A DNA stretch of 42,329 nucleotides, from positions 1 through 42,329 of the forward strand of contig CADCEW010000034.1 in the NCBI GenBank assembly GCA_902800585.1, in the 5' to 3' direction. Below, one piece after another: positions 41,299 through 42,329 of this stretch. A model generated the notes under the pieces. The model made no database searches. It saw only the letters and a list, made by a program, of their open reading frames with translations, and was not told the origin of the DNA. Both the position numbers and the translations under genes were made by a program. Numbering within the stretch: the first letter of the stretch is position 1; each line of letters begins with the position of its first letter. The DNA comes from an uncultured Prevotellaceae bacterium. GTDB lineage: Bacteria > Bacteroidota > Bacteroidia > Bacteroidales > Bacteroidaceae.

Positions 41299-41764
41299 CA
41301 GGAATTGAACGCTCAATAGCGGCTGCCCAGCGAGCCCAGATTATCCTGATGATGACAGAACCAGGTGTTCCCTACCCTGACATCCCTGTTCGCGACGACC
41401 AGAGACCGTTATACGCATCGAAAACAAAACCAAAAATTTCCAAGCGAAGTTTGGTGTGGGACTCGACCAACTGCGTCAACAACTCATTGATGCTGCTCCC
41501 AAGACTGCCGACAACGATGTTATCATCACCAATGCCCGCCACTACGACGCACTGATTCGTGCCAACCAGCATCTCCAGCGTGTCCTCGATGGTCTTGGCG
41601 CCAGCAATTGTCAACAGTCAATTGTCAATTGTCAATTACCTACGGATTTGCTTTCCGAAGACCTCCGCTTAACCCTCGACACCCTTGCTGAGATTACTGG
41701 TGGTCAGATTACCCCCAACGAAGTCTTAGGTAACATCTTCAAGCACTTCTGCGTGGGCAAGTGA
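41292..41764 (+). pseudogene. mnmE: Chimeric remnant: first codons of an AbiEii-like gene fused to an mnmE 3' fragment
   Basis: MVTGIER matches the start expected for the AbiEii-like partner. From GIER on, the chain reads as MnmE (tRNA-modifying GTPase): GIERSIAAAQRAQIILMM, then after a frameshift near 41400 TVIRIENKTKNFQ, GLDQLRQQL, VIITNARHYDAL, TLAEITGGQITPNEVLGNIF and the conserved end KHFCVGK. The GTPase P-loop and N-terminal domain are absent. A heptamer array (41605-41639) interrupts the C-terminal region. The joint lies in GIER, which both parents share. This fragment is not functional; an intact mnmE is expected elsewhere. Confidence 0.82.
41605..41639. repeat. Heptamer array (5 units) inside the mnmE remnant
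   Basis: CAATTGT CAACAGT CAATTGT CAATTGT CAATTAC, 35 bp. It encodes SNCQQSIVNCQL between GLGA and PTDLL, where MnmE proteins have no such segment. Confidence 0.8.
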
Positions 41765-41767
41765 AAA

Positions 41768-41911
41768 TCACTCCAGATATTTCTTCCTTCCCAGCATATT
41801 TAGGGAAATGTGTAGGTTCACGGCAGCACAGCCCAGAGCAGCTAGGGCAATCCAAAGAACGAAAAGGTCCTTGACCACTTCCCTCTTTTCATTGACAGTT
41901 TTCTTTTTCAT
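41768..41911 (-). CDS. Small single-helix membrane protein
   Basis: 47 residues: a charged start MKKKTVNEKREVVKD, one hydrophobic helix LFVLWIALAALGCAAV, then NLHISLNMLGRKKYLE. ATG at 41911, TGA at 41770-41768. It lies 35 bp after the DUF1593-type gene end and in the same direction, so it may be co-transcribed. Its layout (basic ends, one helix) is plausible for a small membrane protein, but I recognise no family. Confidence 0.5.
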   Translation of the reverse strand: MKKKTVNEKREVVKDLFVLWIALAALGCAAVNLHISLNMLGRKKYLE

Positions 41912-41946
41912 AGAAGCGTAATTTCTTGATTATTTAATTCTTGCCG

Positions 41947-42327
41947 TCATTCTGTCAGTTTGATGATGACTCTGCGATAAGCGGGCAAGGCGTACTTGCT
42001 TTGGTCGTGTACCTCGCAGATGATATGAATCTCGTCGTTCTCAAAGGTGGCTGGCATGTCCACTTTAACTGTCGAAGAAGTGGCATTGCTGACAGTTGCC
42101 TTTGCCTGACTGATGCCATCCTGTTGCCACCATTTGAAGGTGAGCTCATCACCATCGGGGTCGAATGACGCAGAAGCGTCGAGACTGACGGTCTGCCCCG
42201 CCTTTGCCATGATGACGATAGCATCAGTCCCCTTCTCACCGTTGACGATAGCTACCGGATTGCGGTTACCCTGTCCCTTCTCAGCCCATTCGATGCGGGC
42301 GATGAAGTCGTTAAGCTGGGAGGGATA
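41947..42327 (-). CDS. C-terminal part of a DUF1593-type (nucleoside-hydrolase-like/carbohydrate-active) protein, partial
   Basis: The frame is open to the window edge, so the N-terminus lies outside. The visible 126 residues include LNDFIARIEWAEKGQGNRNPVAIVNGEKG and a beta-sandwich VSLDASASFDPDGDELTFKWWQQDG, the PKD/Ig-like pattern that ends DUF1593 proteins in Bacteroidetes. The C-terminus is AYRRVIIKLTE. These are usually exported and found with polysaccharide-degradation genes. The function here cannot be refined without the catalytic part. Confidence 0.75.
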   Translation of the reverse strand, partial: YPSQLNDFIARIEWAEKGQGNRNPVAIVNGEKGTDAIVIMAKAGQTVSLDASASFDPDGDELTFKWWQQDGISQAKATVSNATSSTVKVDMPATFENDEIHIICEVHDQSKYALPAYRRVIIKLTE

Positions 42328-42329
42328 AA

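Overview
The window looks like a chromosomal segment of a Bacteroidales bacterium, most likely Prevotella or a close relative. The evidence is repeated promoters of the Bacteroidetes type (TTTG, about 20 nt, TAnnTTTG), Bacteroidetes-restricted families (DUF4270 lipoprotein, DUF4494, TonB receptor with a carboxypeptidase-regulatory-like N-domain), and a succinate/propionate-type methylmalonyl-CoA gene set. No rRNA, tRNA, CRISPR array, integrase or transposase was seen.

Layout. 1-4.6 kb: an HU-like remnant, a secreted flavodoxin, a GNAT-like protein and a TonB-dependent receptor. 4.6-7.2 kb: a methylmalonyl-CoA operon (epimerase, carboxyltransferase, a 49-aa protein, biotin carrier) ending at a terminator shared with the convergent panC-panD pair. 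8.6-11.1 kb: a short glycogen-synthase-like protein, a DUF4270 lipoprotein and a 43-aa protein. 11.1-22.0 kb, minus strand: UvrD/PcrA helicase, a REC-histidine kinase with galE, carA-carB and glmS. 22.2-25.3 kb: a flavodoxin-ferredoxin (EFR1-like) convergent with a pseudokinase-DUF4494-yggS operon in which yggS is broken. 25.4-30 kb: a leucine-rich-repeat surface protein, an aminotransferase and an FtsX/LolE-type permease with an abnormal C-terminus. 30-33 kb is a decay zone: a broken SDR gene, an intact secreted esterase with a LamG-like domain, a GH10 xylanase stump fused to a uridine phosphorylase fragment, and a small HTH ORF. 33-39 kb: a complete five-gene drug-efflux-type ABC operon (TolC, HlyD, double ATPase, two permeases) with a divergent AraC regulator. 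40.3-42.3 kb: an AbiEi-like regulator whose toxin partner is replaced by an mnmE 3' fragment, a small membrane protein, and the end of a DUF1593-type protein.

Most operons are ordinary metabolism and export. The unusual material lies between and inside the genes. Degenerate 7-bp tandem repeats of the T(A/C)AA(C/T)TN type occur at many gene borders. In at least one gene an array sits in frame inside the coding sequence (42 bp, 14 residues in an ABC permease). Related T-rich arrays encode the signal-peptide core of the HlyD lipoprotein and the altered last hydrophobic segment of the FtsX permease. A second permease carries GC-rich palindromic inserts. Several dead genes show the same style of decay: short internal deletions and chimeric joints at short shared sequences. 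A perfect 31-bp palindrome spans the promoter of the REC-histidine kinase, and the EFR1-like gene appears to be leaderless.

All family assignments come from reading motifs by eye; no database search was run.
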